A program made the position numbers and the translations under genes. Positions 1-5,857 of a DNA stretch of 9,089 nucleotides are shown here, one piece after another. Under the pieces are notes generated by a model. That model was not told where the DNA came from. It worked only from the letters and a program-made list of their open reading frames with translations, and made no database searches. How positions within the stretch are numbered: the first letter of the stretch is position 1; each line of letters starts with the position of its first letter. The stretch is taken from the NCBI GenBank assembly GCA_945882005.1, contig CAMCWG010000102.1:1-9089 (forward strand), written 5' to 3'. Origin of the DNA: Bordetella parapertussis (GTDB lineage Bacteria; Pseudomonadota; Gammaproteobacteria; Burkholderiales; Burkholderiaceae_B).

Positions 1-665
1 CTGACGGCAAGTTTTATGTTCCTTTTGGTGCGCCTTGCAACATTTGCGAACTGCCGACACCTGAGTACGCTCAGATCCGTCGTTACAACGCAGATGGTTC
101 GGGCATGGAAGTATTGGCCACTGGTGTGCGTAATACGGTTGGATTCGACTGGCACCCCGTGACCAAGGAACTTTGGTTTAGTAACCACGGTCGTGACTGG
201 CTGGGTGACGACACGCCTAACGACACGATTAATGTTTTGAAGGTCAAAGCCAATTACGGTTTTCCATCATGTCATCAGGGCACCATTGCTGATCCAGACG
301 TAAAGAAGGCGAACGCTTGCGCGGGTGTTGAGCAGCCTGCCGCCTTAATGGGGCCTCACGCCGCGACCATGGGCGTCAAGTTTTACACCGGCGACATGTT
401 CCCAGCTGAGTACAAAAACGTGCTGTTCAATGCGCGCAAAGGCTCCTGGAACCGCACACAAAAAATCGGCTTTGATGTCGTCACTGTGCGCGCAGATGCA
501 AATGGTAAAAACGCGAAGGTTGAGCCCTTCATGACTGGCTTTATGAATCCTGCAGATCAGTCATGGTGGGGTCGTCCAGCCTACTTGCATCAGATGAAAG
601 ATGGTTCACTGCTGGTTTCTGACGAGCAAAATGGCGTGATCTATCGCGTCACATACAAGAAGTAA
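1..665 (+). CDS. PQQ-dependent sugar (sorbosone/glucose-type) dehydrogenase, C-terminal part, 5' end outside window
   Basis: The reading frame is open from base 3 and ends at TAA 663-665, giving about 220 residues; the first ATG (105) is internal because clear family sequence precedes it. Visible motifs are GAPCNIC near residues 9-15 of the fragment, then VRNTVGFDWHP, NHGRDWLGDD, a GFPSCHQG segment, the GSWNR block and the C-terminal GRPAYLHQMKDGSLLVSDE stretch leading to IYRVTYKK. These are typical of the sorbosone dehydrogenase / soluble glucose dehydrogenase beta-propeller family, which oxidises sugars or alcohols in the periplasm using PQQ. The CNIC pair lacks the following His and is not a haem site. 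A secreted di-haem cytochrome starts 5 bases downstream and is a plausible electron acceptor. The substrate cannot be told, and the N-terminus with any signal peptide is outside the window. Confidence 0.88.
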   Translation, partial: DGKFYVPFGAPCNICELPTPEYAQIRRYNADGSGMEVLATGVRNTVGFDWHPVTKELWFSNHGRDWLGDDTPNDTINVLKVKANYGFPSCHQGTIADPDVKKANACAGVEQPAALMGPHAATMGVKFYTGDMFPAEYKNVLFNARKGSWNRTQKIGFDVVTVRADANGKNAKVEPFMTGFMNPADQSWWGRPAYLHQMKDGSLLVSDEQNGVIYRVTYKK

Positions 666-670
666 GCTTC

Positions 671-1255
671 GTGCGGATGTGGTCTGTTGTACGTAGTGTT
701 GTTTTGGTGGGGGCCGTCCTAGCGGCGGCCCCTGCTGCCTATGCACAGATAGCCCCACAGCGCTTAGCGCTGTGTGCGGCCTGTCATGGCGCAGACGGGA
801 ATTCTCAATTAAAAGGAATCCCTTCTCTGGCGGCGCAACCAAAATTATTCCTCGAAAATCAGCTTGTCCTGATTCGCGAAGGTGTGCGCGATATTCCTGT
901 GATGAAGGGCTCGCTTGATGGCGTGTCTGATGCAGACATCACGGCGCTCGCCAAGTATTACGCGGAAAAAACATTAGCACCTGTCCCGACCGATAAAGAC
1001 GCTGAAGTCTTTGCGCGTGGCGGCAAGTTAGCAGAAGGCATGCGATGCGGGATATGTCATCTACCGACGTACCTGGGTCGCGAACAGATTCCTAGGCTGG
1101 CGGGCCAGAGAGAAGACTATTTGTTGCACAGCATGCAACAGTTCAAAAATAATCAAGCCGTCGGTCGCGATTCAAATATGGCGGCGTCAGTTTATGGTGT
1201 TTCAGATCAAGAGCTGAAAGACCTTTCATATTATTTAGCTCGAGTCACGCCGTAG
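671..1255 (+). CDS. Secreted di-haem cytochrome c (c4-like)
   Basis: The 194-residue protein begins with a Sec signal peptide: basic start, hydrophobic residues about 5-20, and a likely cleavage after AAYA at residue 25. Two haem-c attachment motifs, CAACH (35-39) and CGICH (126-130), lie about 90 residues apart. Each sits in its own domain with a downstream candidate Met axial ligand (M78 in PVMKG, M170 in SNMAA). This two-domain layout and length fit cytochrome c4 / class I di-haem cytochromes, which shuttle electrons in the periplasm. The gene follows the PQQ dehydrogenase stop by 5 bases, so co-transcription and a role as acceptor of that enzyme are likely. The start is GTG at 671; ATG at 677 is equally possible and leaves the signal peptide intact. 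No strong Shine-Dalgarno sequence is seen, so translation may be coupled to the upstream gene. Confidence 0.9.
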   Translation: MRMWSVVRSVVLVGAVLAAAPAAYAQIAPQRLALCAACHGADGNSQLKGIPSLAAQPKLFLENQLVLIREGVRDIPVMKGSLDGVSDADITALAKYYAEKTLAPVPTDKDAEVFARGGKLAEGMRCGICHLPTYLGREQIPRLAGQREDYLLHSMQQFKNNQAVGRDSNMAASVYGVSDQELKDLSYYLARVTP

Positions 1256-1302
1256 GCTTCAGACCGGGCAAGTCAATATTCTACTAAGTTTTGTTTTGCT
1301 TC

Positions 1303-1327
1303 AAGAGCCGCATGAATGCGTGCTCTT
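1303..1327. terminator. Stem-loop between convergent cytochrome c and tRNA-Leu genes
   Basis: AAGAGC-CGCA (1303-1312) pairs with TGCG-T-GCTCTT (1317-1327), leaving a four-base loop and one bulged T: about ten base pairs. It lies 47 bases after the cytochrome stop and directly abuts the encoded CCA end of the tRNA. It could act as a terminator from either side or as a 3'-trailer structure guiding tRNA processing. No good T-run follows on either strand (only CTTT on +, none on -), so intrinsic termination is uncertain. Confidence 0.4.
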
Positions 1328-1412
1328 TGGTGCCCGGGGCCGGAATCGAACCGGCACGCCTTGCGGCGGGGGATTTTGAGTCCCCTGCGTCTACCAATTT
1401 CACCACCCGGGC
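1328..1412 (-). tRNA. tRNA-Leu (anticodon CAA)
   Basis: Read on the - strand, the 85 bases form a complete class II tRNA. The acceptor stem is GCCCGGG pairing with CCCGGGC, and the D-arm region contains TGGTGAAATTGGTAGACGC. The anticodon stem is GGGGA/TCCCC with loop CTCAAAA, so the anticodon is CAA, decoding UUG. A long variable arm (CGCC-GCAA-GGCG), the T-arm with GGTTCGATTCC, discriminator A and an encoded CCA (1328-1330) complete it. The long variable arm and the A73 discriminator are leucine identity features. It runs convergent to the cytochrome c gene and divergent from the glutaredoxin-DinB gene. Confidence 0.97.
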
Positions 1413-1453
1413 AAGGGGGATCGCGCTGAGGGCGCTATGGACCGAAGAACGCC

Positions 1454-1482
1454 ATTATACGGTGGAAAATAAATTTTCAGAA
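1454..1482 (-). promoter_or_regulatory. Putative sigma-70 promoter of tRNA-Leu
   Basis: On the - strand an exact TATAAT -10 box occupies 1459-1454, 41 bases ahead of the mature tRNA 5' end. At 17-base spacing the -35 position (1482-1477) reads TTCTGA, a weak match to TTGACA; the sequence around it is AT-rich and may act as an UP-like element. The bases just after the -10 box are GC-rich (GGCG), as is common in promoters under stringent control. The call rests on the perfect -10 box and its position. Confidence 0.55.
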
Positions 1483-1580
1483 ATCCACACTCAGTCGGCA
1501 AGTTCTTTGCGGCCGAGCGCTCGTGCGCGACATTCCCGAGTCATAATTAACCCACAACAAATAATGACAGGAGACAAACC

Positions 1581-2348
1581 ATGCAAGCAACACAATCTGC
1601 GCGTGTCCAGGTGTTTTGGCAGCCGGGCTGCTCTTCGTGCTTACGCACCAAAGAGTTTTTGACCAAACAGGGTATTGATTTTGAATCGATTGACGTGGTG
1701 AATGATCCGGCTGGAATGGCCAAGCTGCATGCGTTAGGCGCGCGTAGCGTACCTGTTGTCGCACTCGGTGGGCGCTTCACATTCTGTCAGTCGTTTAATG
1801 ACGTCATCAAGTTCTTAGATTTAAAAACAAAATTGATGGACGCTTTGCCCCCAGCGCAACTCGTCGCGAAATTAGAGACCGTCATTCAAGTGGCGTCGCG
1901 GCTCATTCAGCAATTTCCTTCAGAGCAATTGCGTCAGAATTTTCGGGATACAAATCGAAATCCCGCCGACACCGCATTCCATGTTTTTCGTGTCGCGCAA
2001 ATGGGTGTTGAGGCTGCGAATCAGATTGAACTCAAGTTCGAAAGTTTTGGCGAGGTGGCACCCAAGACGTGGTCGGCTAAGGATTTAGCGGACTGGGGGT
2101 CGAAAGTGCATGAGCAAGTGGCGGATTGGTGGCGTAACGAGCCAAATCGTGCGCTTCAATATTTGGTGCCAACCTATTATGGCAAACGCTCTATGCACGA
2201 TGTGTTGGAGCGCACCACATGGCACGCGGCGCAACACACGCGCCAGATTACGTTGATGTTGGAGACCTATGGCGTCACGCCCCATCAACCCTTGAGCCCA
2301 GAGGACTTGAAGGGTTTGCCCGTCCCGGATGAAGTGTGGGATCGGTGA
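1581..2348 (+). CDS. Glutaredoxin-like domain fused to a DinB-family metal-binding domain
   Basis: This 255-residue protein starts at ATG 1581 behind a good Shine-Dalgarno sequence (AGGAG, 1569-1573). Residues about 7-82 are a glutaredoxin/thioredoxin-fold domain: an FWQPGCSSC active site (Cys17, Cys20) and the cis-proline loop SVPVV with Pro58. Residues about 90-230 look like a DinB four-helix bundle, with His134 and a later HAAQH pair (His215, His219) matching the His...HxxxH metal triad of the family. DinB proteins include thiol-dependent S-transferases and the mycothiol-dependent maleylpyruvate isomerase, so a redoxin fused to a DinB enzyme suggests a self-contained glutathione- or thiol-dependent activity; this is inference. 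The stop TGA (2346-2348) sits within the ribosome-binding region of the CoA-transferase gene, implying coupling. A CATAAT hexamer (1542-1547) may be part of its promoter, but no convincing -35 box is seen. Confidence 0.85.
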   Translation: MQATQSARVQVFWQPGCSSCLRTKEFLTKQGIDFESIDVVNDPAGMAKLHALGARSVPVVALGGRFTFCQSFNDVIKFLDLKTKLMDALPPAQLVAKLETVIQVASRLIQQFPSEQLRQNFRDTNRNPADTAFHVFRVAQMGVEAANQIELKFESFGEVAPKTWSAKDLADWGSKVHEQVADWWRNEPNRALQYLVPTYYGKRSMHDVLERTTWHAAQHTRQITLMLETYGVTPHQPLSPEDLKGLPVPDEVWDR

Positions 2349-2349
2349 G
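2344..2349 (+). promoter_or_regulatory. Ribosome-binding site of the CoA-transferase gene
   Basis: GGTGAG lies four bases before ATG 2354 and overlaps the TGA stop of the preceding gene. The same GGTGAG-N4-ATG geometry occurs before htpG. It supports 2354 over the upstream GTG codons at 2336 and 2345. Confidence 0.5.
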
Positions 2350-2353
2350 CGAC

Positions 2354-3571
2354 ATGATGCAAATACAGGGTGTGGATATTCAACCACTCGATGGACTAAA
2401 AGTCATTGATGTGTCGAGTTTCTTGGCGGGACCTTTTTGCTCGACTCAGCTCGCTGAATTTGGTGCAGATGTCGTGAAGCTTGAGATGCCAAAGGTCGGT
2501 GATGCCTTGCGCCGCTTTGGCAGTATCACGCCGCACGGTGACTCTTTACCGTGGTTATCCGAAACGCGTAATAAAAAATCCGCAACTCTTGATTTGCGTA
2601 CGCCAGAGGGGGCGGAATTACTCAAAGCCTTAATAAAAGACGCTGACGTCTTGGTTGAAAACTTTCAACCGGGTACGCTCGAGAAGTGGGGCTTGGGCTG
2701 GGATGTTTTGAAAGAGGTCAACCCTCGGTTGATCATGGTTCGGATTTCAGGCTATGGCCAGACGGGGCCCTACAGCCCTCGTCCTGGCTTTGGTCGAATT
2801 GGTAATGCCTTTGGTGGCCTCTCATATCTAGCCGGCTATCCAGACCGTCCGCCTGTCACGCCAGGATCCGCAACGATCCCAGACTATCTGGCAGGCTTGT
2901 ATGGCGCACTAGGTGTGTTGCTATGTATTCAAGCGCTCGCCAAGACAGGACGCGGCCAAGTGGTTGATATTGGGCTATACGAACCAATCTTTAGGATCCT
3001 TGACGAGCTAGCGCCTTCGTATCATATGAAAGGTTATGTGCGAGAGCGGATGGGACCCGGCACCGTCAATGTTGTGCCGCACAGTCACTATCCCACCAAA
3101 GATAAAAAGTGGGTGGCGATTGCGTGTACGAACGACAAGATTTTTGAGCGCCTGGCTTTGGCGATGGGCGTTCCCGAGTGGGGTGGGAATGGTAAGTGGG
3201 GGACGATTACCCAGCGCGAAGCGGAGCGCTCGCAGGTAGATGAGTATGTAGGTGCATGGACAGCACAGCGTACGCGAGAGGAGGTGCTGTCAACCTGTGA
3301 ATCATTCCAGATTCCCTGTGGTTCGGTTTATGCGATTGATGAGATTTTTGAAGATCCTCAATACGCTGCACGTGAGAACATTAAGTATATGGAAGACTCG
3401 CATGGTGATGTGCATGCAATTCCAAATCTTGTGCCGCGTCTATCGGAAACTCCCGGTAAGATTCGCAGTCTAGGCCCTTCATTGGGTCAGCATAATGACG
3501 AGATATTTTCCTCGCGCCTGGGACTTTCGCAAGAGCGGATTGCCGAACTAAAAGCCAAAGGTGTGATTTAG
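2354..3571 (+). CDS. CaiB/BaiF family class III CoA-transferase
   Basis: From ATG 2354 the protein has 405 residues, the usual length for family III CoA-transferases, which move CoA between carboxylic acids through an enzyme-bound acyl-anhydride/thioester on an aspartate. Family signatures are LDGLKVIDVSSFLAGPFC near the N-terminus, EFGADVVKLE, NKKSATLDL (from about 73), VENFQPGTLEKWGLG (about 101-115) and SGYGQTGPY (about 132-140). Asp177 in the IPDYLAGLYGALG segment is at the position of the catalytic Asp. The start is ambiguous: GTG 2336 or 2345 (the latter a GTGA overlap with the upstream stop) or ATG 2357 are also in frame. The acid substrate cannot be predicted. The gene is followed after 44 bases by an MmgE/PrpD gene, suggesting that both act in one acid-degradation or activation route. 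Confidence 0.92.
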   Translation: MMQIQGVDIQPLDGLKVIDVSSFLAGPFCSTQLAEFGADVVKLEMPKVGDALRRFGSITPHGDSLPWLSETRNKKSATLDLRTPEGAELLKALIKDADVLVENFQPGTLEKWGLGWDVLKEVNPRLIMVRISGYGQTGPYSPRPGFGRIGNAFGGLSYLAGYPDRPPVTPGSATIPDYLAGLYGALGVLLCIQALAKTGRGQVVDIGLYEPIFRILDELAPSYHMKGYVRERMGPGTVNVVPHSHYPTKDKKWVAIACTNDKIFERLALAMGVPEWGGNGKWGTITQREAERSQVDEYVGAWTAQRTREEVLSTCESFQIPCGSVYAIDEIFEDPQYAARENIKYMEDSHGDVHAIPNLVPRLSETPGKIRSLGPSLGQHNDEIFSSRLGLSQERIAELKAKGVI

Positions 3572-3604
3572 GTATTGAATCAAATAAACAGCATTGAACT
3601 CATT

Positions 3605-3609
3605 AAGGA
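3605..3609 (+). promoter_or_regulatory. Ribosome-binding site of the MmgE/PrpD gene
   Basis: AAGGA lies six bases upstream of ATG 3616 and sets that start. The 44-base gap before this gene holds no obvious terminator or promoter, consistent with read-through from the CoA-transferase gene. Confidence 0.6.
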
Positions 3610-3615
3610 TGTTGG

Positions 3616-4977
3616 ATGTCTTCGTTGGATCTGCAGTTAGCTGAGCATGCAGCCTCGGTCAGGTTTGAAAGTTTGTCCGCAGTCGCAATTGAGCGCGCCA
3701 AGATATTTATTCTCGATACGATAGGTGTCGGACTAGCGGGAGGGAGCACACCTGAAATCGCGCCGTTGCTTCAGGCTGTTCAAGGCTGGGGTGATACACA
3801 GCAAGTCGGTTTGTGGGGAACGCGTCGTAAGTTTAGTCCTGGGCAAGCGGTGCTACTCAATGCCTACCAAATTCATTGTCAGGAATTTGATTGCTTGCAT
3901 GAAGGTGCAGTGTTGCATGCGATGGCCACCTTATTGCCGGTTGTGCTTGCTGAGTCGCAGGTACGTGGTGGCGTGACGGGTAGGGCACTTATTGCTGCAG
4001 TAGCGGCCGGAGTAGATGTGGCTTGCACAATCGGGTTGGCTTCTAAGCAAGGGTTGCGTTTTTTTCGTCCCGCAACCTCTGGTGGTTTTGGTGCGGTAGC
4101 AGGCTTGGCCAATTTGCGTGGCTTCGATGCGCAGCGCACACTTGCGGCCTTTGGTCATCAGCTTGCACAAGTCAGTGGGACGATGCAGGGTCACACAGAA
4201 GGCAGTGTTGTGTTGCCGTTGCAGGTGGGGATGAACGCGCGTGCCGCGTTACAGTCGTGCGATTTGGCGCAAAGTGGATTTCCAAGTCTGCAGTTACCGC
4301 TAACTGGTCGATTCGGCTACTTGCCCATGTTTGAGACGCAATGGGATCTTGAGTCACCCATGAAAGCTTTGGGTGAAACCTGGCGTGTTGCCGAGCTAAG
4401 TCATAAGCCTTACCCGAGCGGGCGCGCCACACACGGAGGCATTGAAGGTCTGATGGTCTTGCGGGAGCAACACGGGTTCCATCCAGAAGAGATCGAGCAG
4501 ATCATCGTATATGGTCCGTCGTTGATTAATCACTTGGTGAATCGCCCTCCACTTCAATCGCCTTCACCCAATTACGCACGCCTTTGTATGCCCTTTGCGC
4601 TTGCGAAGGTCTTGCAGCACGGCTCTCTTGATCCGATGCATTTTCGCGGAGAGGCGCTGCATGATCCGCAGACATTTGTTTTGTCGCAAAAGGTGTCGAT
4701 GCAAATCGATGACAACCCAAATCCCAACGCCTTAGCACCGCAACGCGTTTCTGTGCGTTTAAAAGATGGACGAGTGCTGGAGCACGCGATAGACACCATG
4801 CTGGCAAGTCCGAAGCGTCCGTTAAGCGAAGAGGCGCGCATGAAAAAATTTCAGCGTTGCTGGTCGCTGGCCGCCGAGCCGATGGACGATAGCGCCGAAC
4901 TTGTGAAGTTGATCAATGGCCTTGAGCGCTGTGATGATGTCGGCGCAGTGACAGACCTACTGGTAGCACGCACGTGA
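3616..4977 (+). CDS. MmgE/PrpD family protein (2-methylcitrate dehydratase / cis-aconitate decarboxylase fold)
   Basis: The 453-residue protein is full length for the family (about 450-480). Recognisable segments are the N-terminal ERAKIFILDTIGVGLAGG, the EFDCLHEGAVLHA block (residues about 90-102; Asp92, His95, His101), GGFGAVAGLANLRGF (156-170), HTEGS (193-197) and SHKPYPSGRATHGG (262-275) with Lys264 at the conserved active-site lysine position. Family members dehydrate, decarboxylate or epimerise tri- and dicarboxylic acids such as 2-methylcitrate, cis-aconitate or iminodisuccinate. The segment where many members have a G(F/W)HPT motif instead reads RFFRPATSGG (148-157), so a usual active-site His seems absent and the substrate may differ from the named reactions. 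No propionate-cycle genes are nearby, so prpD is not claimed. Its TGA stop (4975-4977) overlaps the next gene's GTG start. Confidence 0.9.
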   Translation: MSSLDLQLAEHAASVRFESLSAVAIERAKIFILDTIGVGLAGGSTPEIAPLLQAVQGWGDTQQVGLWGTRRKFSPGQAVLLNAYQIHCQEFDCLHEGAVLHAMATLLPVVLAESQVRGGVTGRALIAAVAAGVDVACTIGLASKQGLRFFRPATSGGFGAVAGLANLRGFDAQRTLAAFGHQLAQVSGTMQGHTEGSVVLPLQVGMNARAALQSCDLAQSGFPSLQLPLTGRFGYLPMFETQWDLESPMKALGETWRVAELSHKPYPSGRATHGGIEGLMVLREQHGFHPEEIEQIIVYGPSLINHLVNRPPLQSPSPNYARLCMPFALAKVLQHGSLDPMHFRGEALHDPQTFVLSQKVSMQIDDNPNPNALAPQRVSVRLKDGRVLEHAIDTMLASPKRPLSEEARMKKFQRCWSLAAEPMDDSAELVKLINGLERCDDVGAVTDLLVART

Positions 4978-5765
4978 GCGCCACGATGTTAGCGGCCAAG
5001 CTGTTGCTTGTGCCGAGCTTGATTCTGCTGCTCTCATTGGCGCAGCGTCGCTGGGGAGCTGGGCTGGCCGGGTGGCTATCGGCGTTTCCAGTGTATGCGG
5101 GACCTGTCCTGTTGATACTTTCAGTTGAACAAGGTCACGACTTTGCCGCGCAAGCAGCCGAGGGTACGCTGTATGCGGTCGTCGCAACTCTAGCCTTTTG
5201 TATTGCCTACGGTTGGACGTGCCTACGCCATGGTGTGTTGCTCAGTCTGCTTGCTGCTGCGCTGACCTATGCTGGGACGGTATCGATCCTGCAGTTTGTA
5301 CACCTGCCCTTGCTCGTCGCCTTTGCAATCGTGCTTGGTTTATTGACTGTTGCACCCTATGCCTTACCCCGAACGCCTCCCCCTACGCGGTCGGCTCCGC
5401 CAGGAAACGTCGATCTCATTTTGCGGATGGCGTTAGGCGCAACAATGGTCTTGCTCGTGACCTATTTTGCTGATGTCATGGGCCCCCGAACAAGTGGTCT
5501 TTTTGGTATGTTCCCCTTGATGAGTACGGTGTTAGTTACGTTCTCACACCACCACGCCGGCCCGGACTCCGCTGTCGCCTTGCTACGCGGTATGTTTTAT
5601 GGGTTTTATGGGTTCGCCAGTTTTTGTGTTGTGATGACCTTGATTTTGCCTGGGCATGGGCTCTTACTTAGTTTTATCGCGGGTTTGTCGACGGTGCTGG
5701 CCCTGCAGCTATTAAGTAAGCGATTGATGCCAAAAAATGCACTGGGAACGGATGCGAGGTCTTGA
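4974..5765 (+). CDS. Polytopic inner-membrane protein with two related halves, function unknown
   Basis: The 263-residue protein is strongly hydrophobic, with roughly seven to eight membrane segments. GTG 4974 overlaps the preceding stop (GTGA), indicating translational coupling; ATG 4986 is an alternative start. The two halves resemble each other. Residues about 8-80 contain RRWGAGLAGWLSAFPVYAGPVLLILS and residues about 150-224 contain DVMGPRTSGLFGMFPLMSTVLVTF; each has a G-x-x-x-FP motif (Phe38-Pro39 and Phe180-Pro181) after a first helix and is followed by a segment rich in small and aromatic residues. A proline-rich loop (about 131-144) joins the halves. The FP-containing repeat recalls small GlpM-like membrane proteins, but that is a recollection and was not tested. 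Duplicated hydrophobic halves are typical of transporters or permease-like proteins, and the operon context would fit uptake or export of an organic acid; this is inference. Confidence 0.8.
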   Translation: MSATMLAAKLLLVPSLILLLSLAQRRWGAGLAGWLSAFPVYAGPVLLILSVEQGHDFAAQAAEGTLYAVVATLAFCIAYGWTCLRHGVLLSLLAAALTYAGTVSILQFVHLPLLVAFAIVLGLLTVAPYALPRTPPPTRSAPPGNVDLILRMALGATMVLLVTYFADVMGPRTSGLFGMFPLMSTVLVTFSHHHAGPDSAVALLRGMFYGFYGFASFCVVMTLILPGHGLLLSFIAGLSTVLALQLLSKRLMPKNALGTDARS

Positions 5766-5788
5766 AAAATGGCGATGACCCCCCAAAT
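5761..5788 (+). promoter_or_regulatory. Sigma-32 (RpoH) heat-shock promoter of htpG
   Basis: CTTGAAA (5761-5767) is an exact match to the sigma-32 -35 element. After a 13-base spacer CCCCAAAT (5781-5788) matches the -10 consensus CCCCATNT at seven of eight positions. Transcription should start around 5794-5797, leaving a leader of about 60 bases before htpG. The -35 box overlaps the TGA stop (5763-5765) of the upstream membrane protein gene, so the heat-shock unit begins inside the end of the preceding operon. hsp90/htpG is a classical RpoH target, which strongly supports the call. Confidence 0.85.
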
Positions 5789-5833
5789 GCCCTTCAGAAT
5801 CCTGCCTGAGGCTTTGGCTGAGGGCAATGCCCT
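5788..5833 (+). promoter_or_regulatory. htpG leader with two mutually exclusive hairpins
   Basis: AGGGCA (5821-5826) can pair with either of two TGCCCT copies. The upstream one (5788-5793, extended as TGCCCTTCAG to 5797) pairs with CTGAGGGCA (5818-5826), leaving one bulged base. The downstream one (5828-5833) forms a short AGGGC-AAT-GCCCT hairpin. Neither covers the GGTGAG ribosome-binding site directly. A thermosensor or folding switch is possible but unproven. Confidence 0.35.
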
Positions 5834-5847
5834 GTGGATAACTTTTT

Positions 5848-5853
5848 GGTGAG
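5848..5853 (+). promoter_or_regulatory. Ribosome-binding site of htpG
   Basis: GGTGAG lies four bases before ATG 5858. It favours this start over the in-frame GTG at 5834, which has no ribosome-binding site and would add eight residues not typical of HtpG. Confidence 0.6.
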
Positions 5854-5857
5854 TACT

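Noticed and set aside
36..47. CNIC in the dehydrogenase fragment as a haem-c site
   Set aside because: The haem motif needs CxxCH, and Glu follows here; the cysteine pair is typical of the sorbosone dehydrogenase family.
1291..1662. Open frame of 123 codons containing GAGIEPARLAAGDFESPAS
   Set aside because: It is the antisense translation of the tRNA-Leu gene, a known source of spurious proteins, and it also runs into the Grx-DinB gene in another frame.
3616..4977. Naming the gene prpD (2-methylcitrate dehydratase)
   Set aside because: There are no prpB, prpC or acnD genes nearby and the usual HPT segment differs, so only the family name is supported.
5595..5612. Tandem TTTTATGGG repeat (two copies)
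   Set aside because: It lies inside a coding frame and gives FYGFYG in a membrane helix; two copies of nine bases is too little to call a functional repeat.
5833..5841. The DnaA box as part of a replication origin
   Set aside because: Only one exact box is present, with no cluster, no AT-rich unwinding region and no dnaA, dnaN or gidA genes nearby.
5834..5857. GTG 5834 as the htpG start
   Set aside because: It has no ribosome-binding site and adds eight residues; GGTGAG lies four bases before ATG 5858 and the protein from there has the usual HtpG start.
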